Assembly: GCF_044377035.1 (NCBI RefSeq)
Contig: NZ_JBILJW010000009.1
Span: 62,001-126,000, forward strand
Source: Silanimonas sp044377035
GTDB lineage: Bacteria; Pseudomonadota; Gammaproteobacteria; Xanthomonadales; Xanthomonadaceae
Length of the DNA: 64,000 nucleotides
Direction of reading: 5' to 3'
Both the position numbers and the translations under genes were made by a program. The notes beneath the pieces were generated by a model that saw only the letters and a program-made list of their open reading frames with translations, ran no database searches and was not told the origin of the DNA. Shown here in pieces: positions 63,544-64,000 of this stretch. The number at the start of each line of letters is the position of its first letter. Positions within the stretch are counted from its first letter, which is position 1.

Positions 63544-64000
63544 TCCGCCGCGGCGACGCGGACGCGCGCACCGTCGGCCGGCGCACCGGCCAGCGGCAGC
63601 ACGGCCTCGCCTTCGGCCAGTCCTTCGAGCACCTCGACACGGTCGACGCCGCGAAGCCCGAGCGTCACCGGCACGCGCTGCACGCGGCCCTCGCGAACGA
63701 CGAGCACGGTCGACGGCCCGGCGCTGTCGCTCGTATCGACGGCATCGATCGGCAGCACCAGCGCGCGCTCGCGGCGCCCCACTTCGATGTCGATGGAGAC
63801 GGTCATGTCCTGCCGCAGCGTGGCCGGCGGCTCGGGCACTTCGACGCGCACTTCCACGGTGCCGGTCTGCGGGTCGACGGCCGGTGCGATGAACACCACG
63901 CGGGCCGGCAGGCGCTGGCTGGGAAAGGCATCGGCCGACACCAGCGCCGTTTGGCCCTCGGCGAGGCGATCGAGATTGCGCTCGTCCACCTGCGCGACAA
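63540..64000 (-). CDS. MacA/HlyD-type membrane fusion protein (3' part only)
   Basis: The last 153 codons of a gene that enters from the right edge. The visible part is the beta-barrel and membrane-proximal domain of an RND/ABC adaptor (LDRLAEGQTALVSADAF, TGTVEVRVEVPEPPATLRQDMTV, VLPIDAVDTSD and VPVTLGLRGVDRVEVLEGL). It forms a tripartite exporter with the permease and ATPase, together with a TolC-like channel encoded elsewhere. Its stop overlaps the permease start. Confidence 0.88.

Overview
The window is a GC-rich, gene-dense chromosomal segment with no rRNA, tRNA, insertion sequence, prophage or CRISPR array that I could recognise. The gene content (glyQS, tatABC, rdgC, ttcA, plsB, rep, mutM, katG, hemB, aroE, rsmG-parA-parB, rpmB-rpmG, acs) and the protein styles point to a Gammaproteobacterium of the Lysobacterales (Xanthomonadales). 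Genus cannot be fixed from what is visible.

Layout. 1-9.3 kb (mostly minus): start of tamA, glyS and glyQ, a DUF2785 protein diverging from a glutamine amidotransferase, a membrane protein, then tatA-tatB-tatC-RDD as an overlapping operon and a SYLF protein. 9.4-11.3 kb (plus): hemH and an overlapping alpha/beta hydrolase. 11.3-25.2 kb (mostly minus): envelope lipoproteins, YgjP-like metallopeptidase, NTF2-like protein, rdgC, ttcA/DUF2238, an unknown secreted protein, plsB, an acid-phosphatase-like lipoprotein, tdk and mutM, with DUF465 and rep on the plus strand.

25.3-36.1 kb (plus) is the accessory-looking part and the most interesting. It has a MASE2-GGDEF protein with an altered active-site motif, a TPR-type periplasmic-sensor GGDEF protein, a three-EF-hand protein, pirin, GNAT, then a borosin-type peptide alpha-N-methyltransferase (30031-30819), a TPR-GGDEF protein, a 92-residue candidate borosin precursor (32686-32964), a second near-copy TPR-GGDEF protein, and a secreted amidohydrolase of the Xaa-Pro dipeptidase type. 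Methyltransferase and precursor are each followed, three bases after their stop codon, by one of the two paralogous GGDEF genes. I read this as a split borosin RiPP locus interleaved with c-di-GMP signalling genes.

36.1-49.1 kb: CHASE4-GGDEF-EAL protein, katG with a recognisable OxyR-type operator, a structured intergenic stretch, gamma carbonic anhydrase, aroE, hemB, a GAF-GAF-GGDEF-EAL protein, rsmG, DUF1003 and an epimerase. 49.2-64 kb: parA-parB, an ABC exporter, a second ParA-type ATPase, rpmB-rpmG with a clear terminator, a membrane GGDEF protein, an MFS transporter with a large insert divergent from acs, a membrane-anchored LytTR protein divergent from an outer-membrane beta-barrel, and a MacAB-like tripartite exporter cut by the window end. 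Seven GGDEF-domain proteins in 64 kb indicate heavy investment in c-di-GMP signalling.
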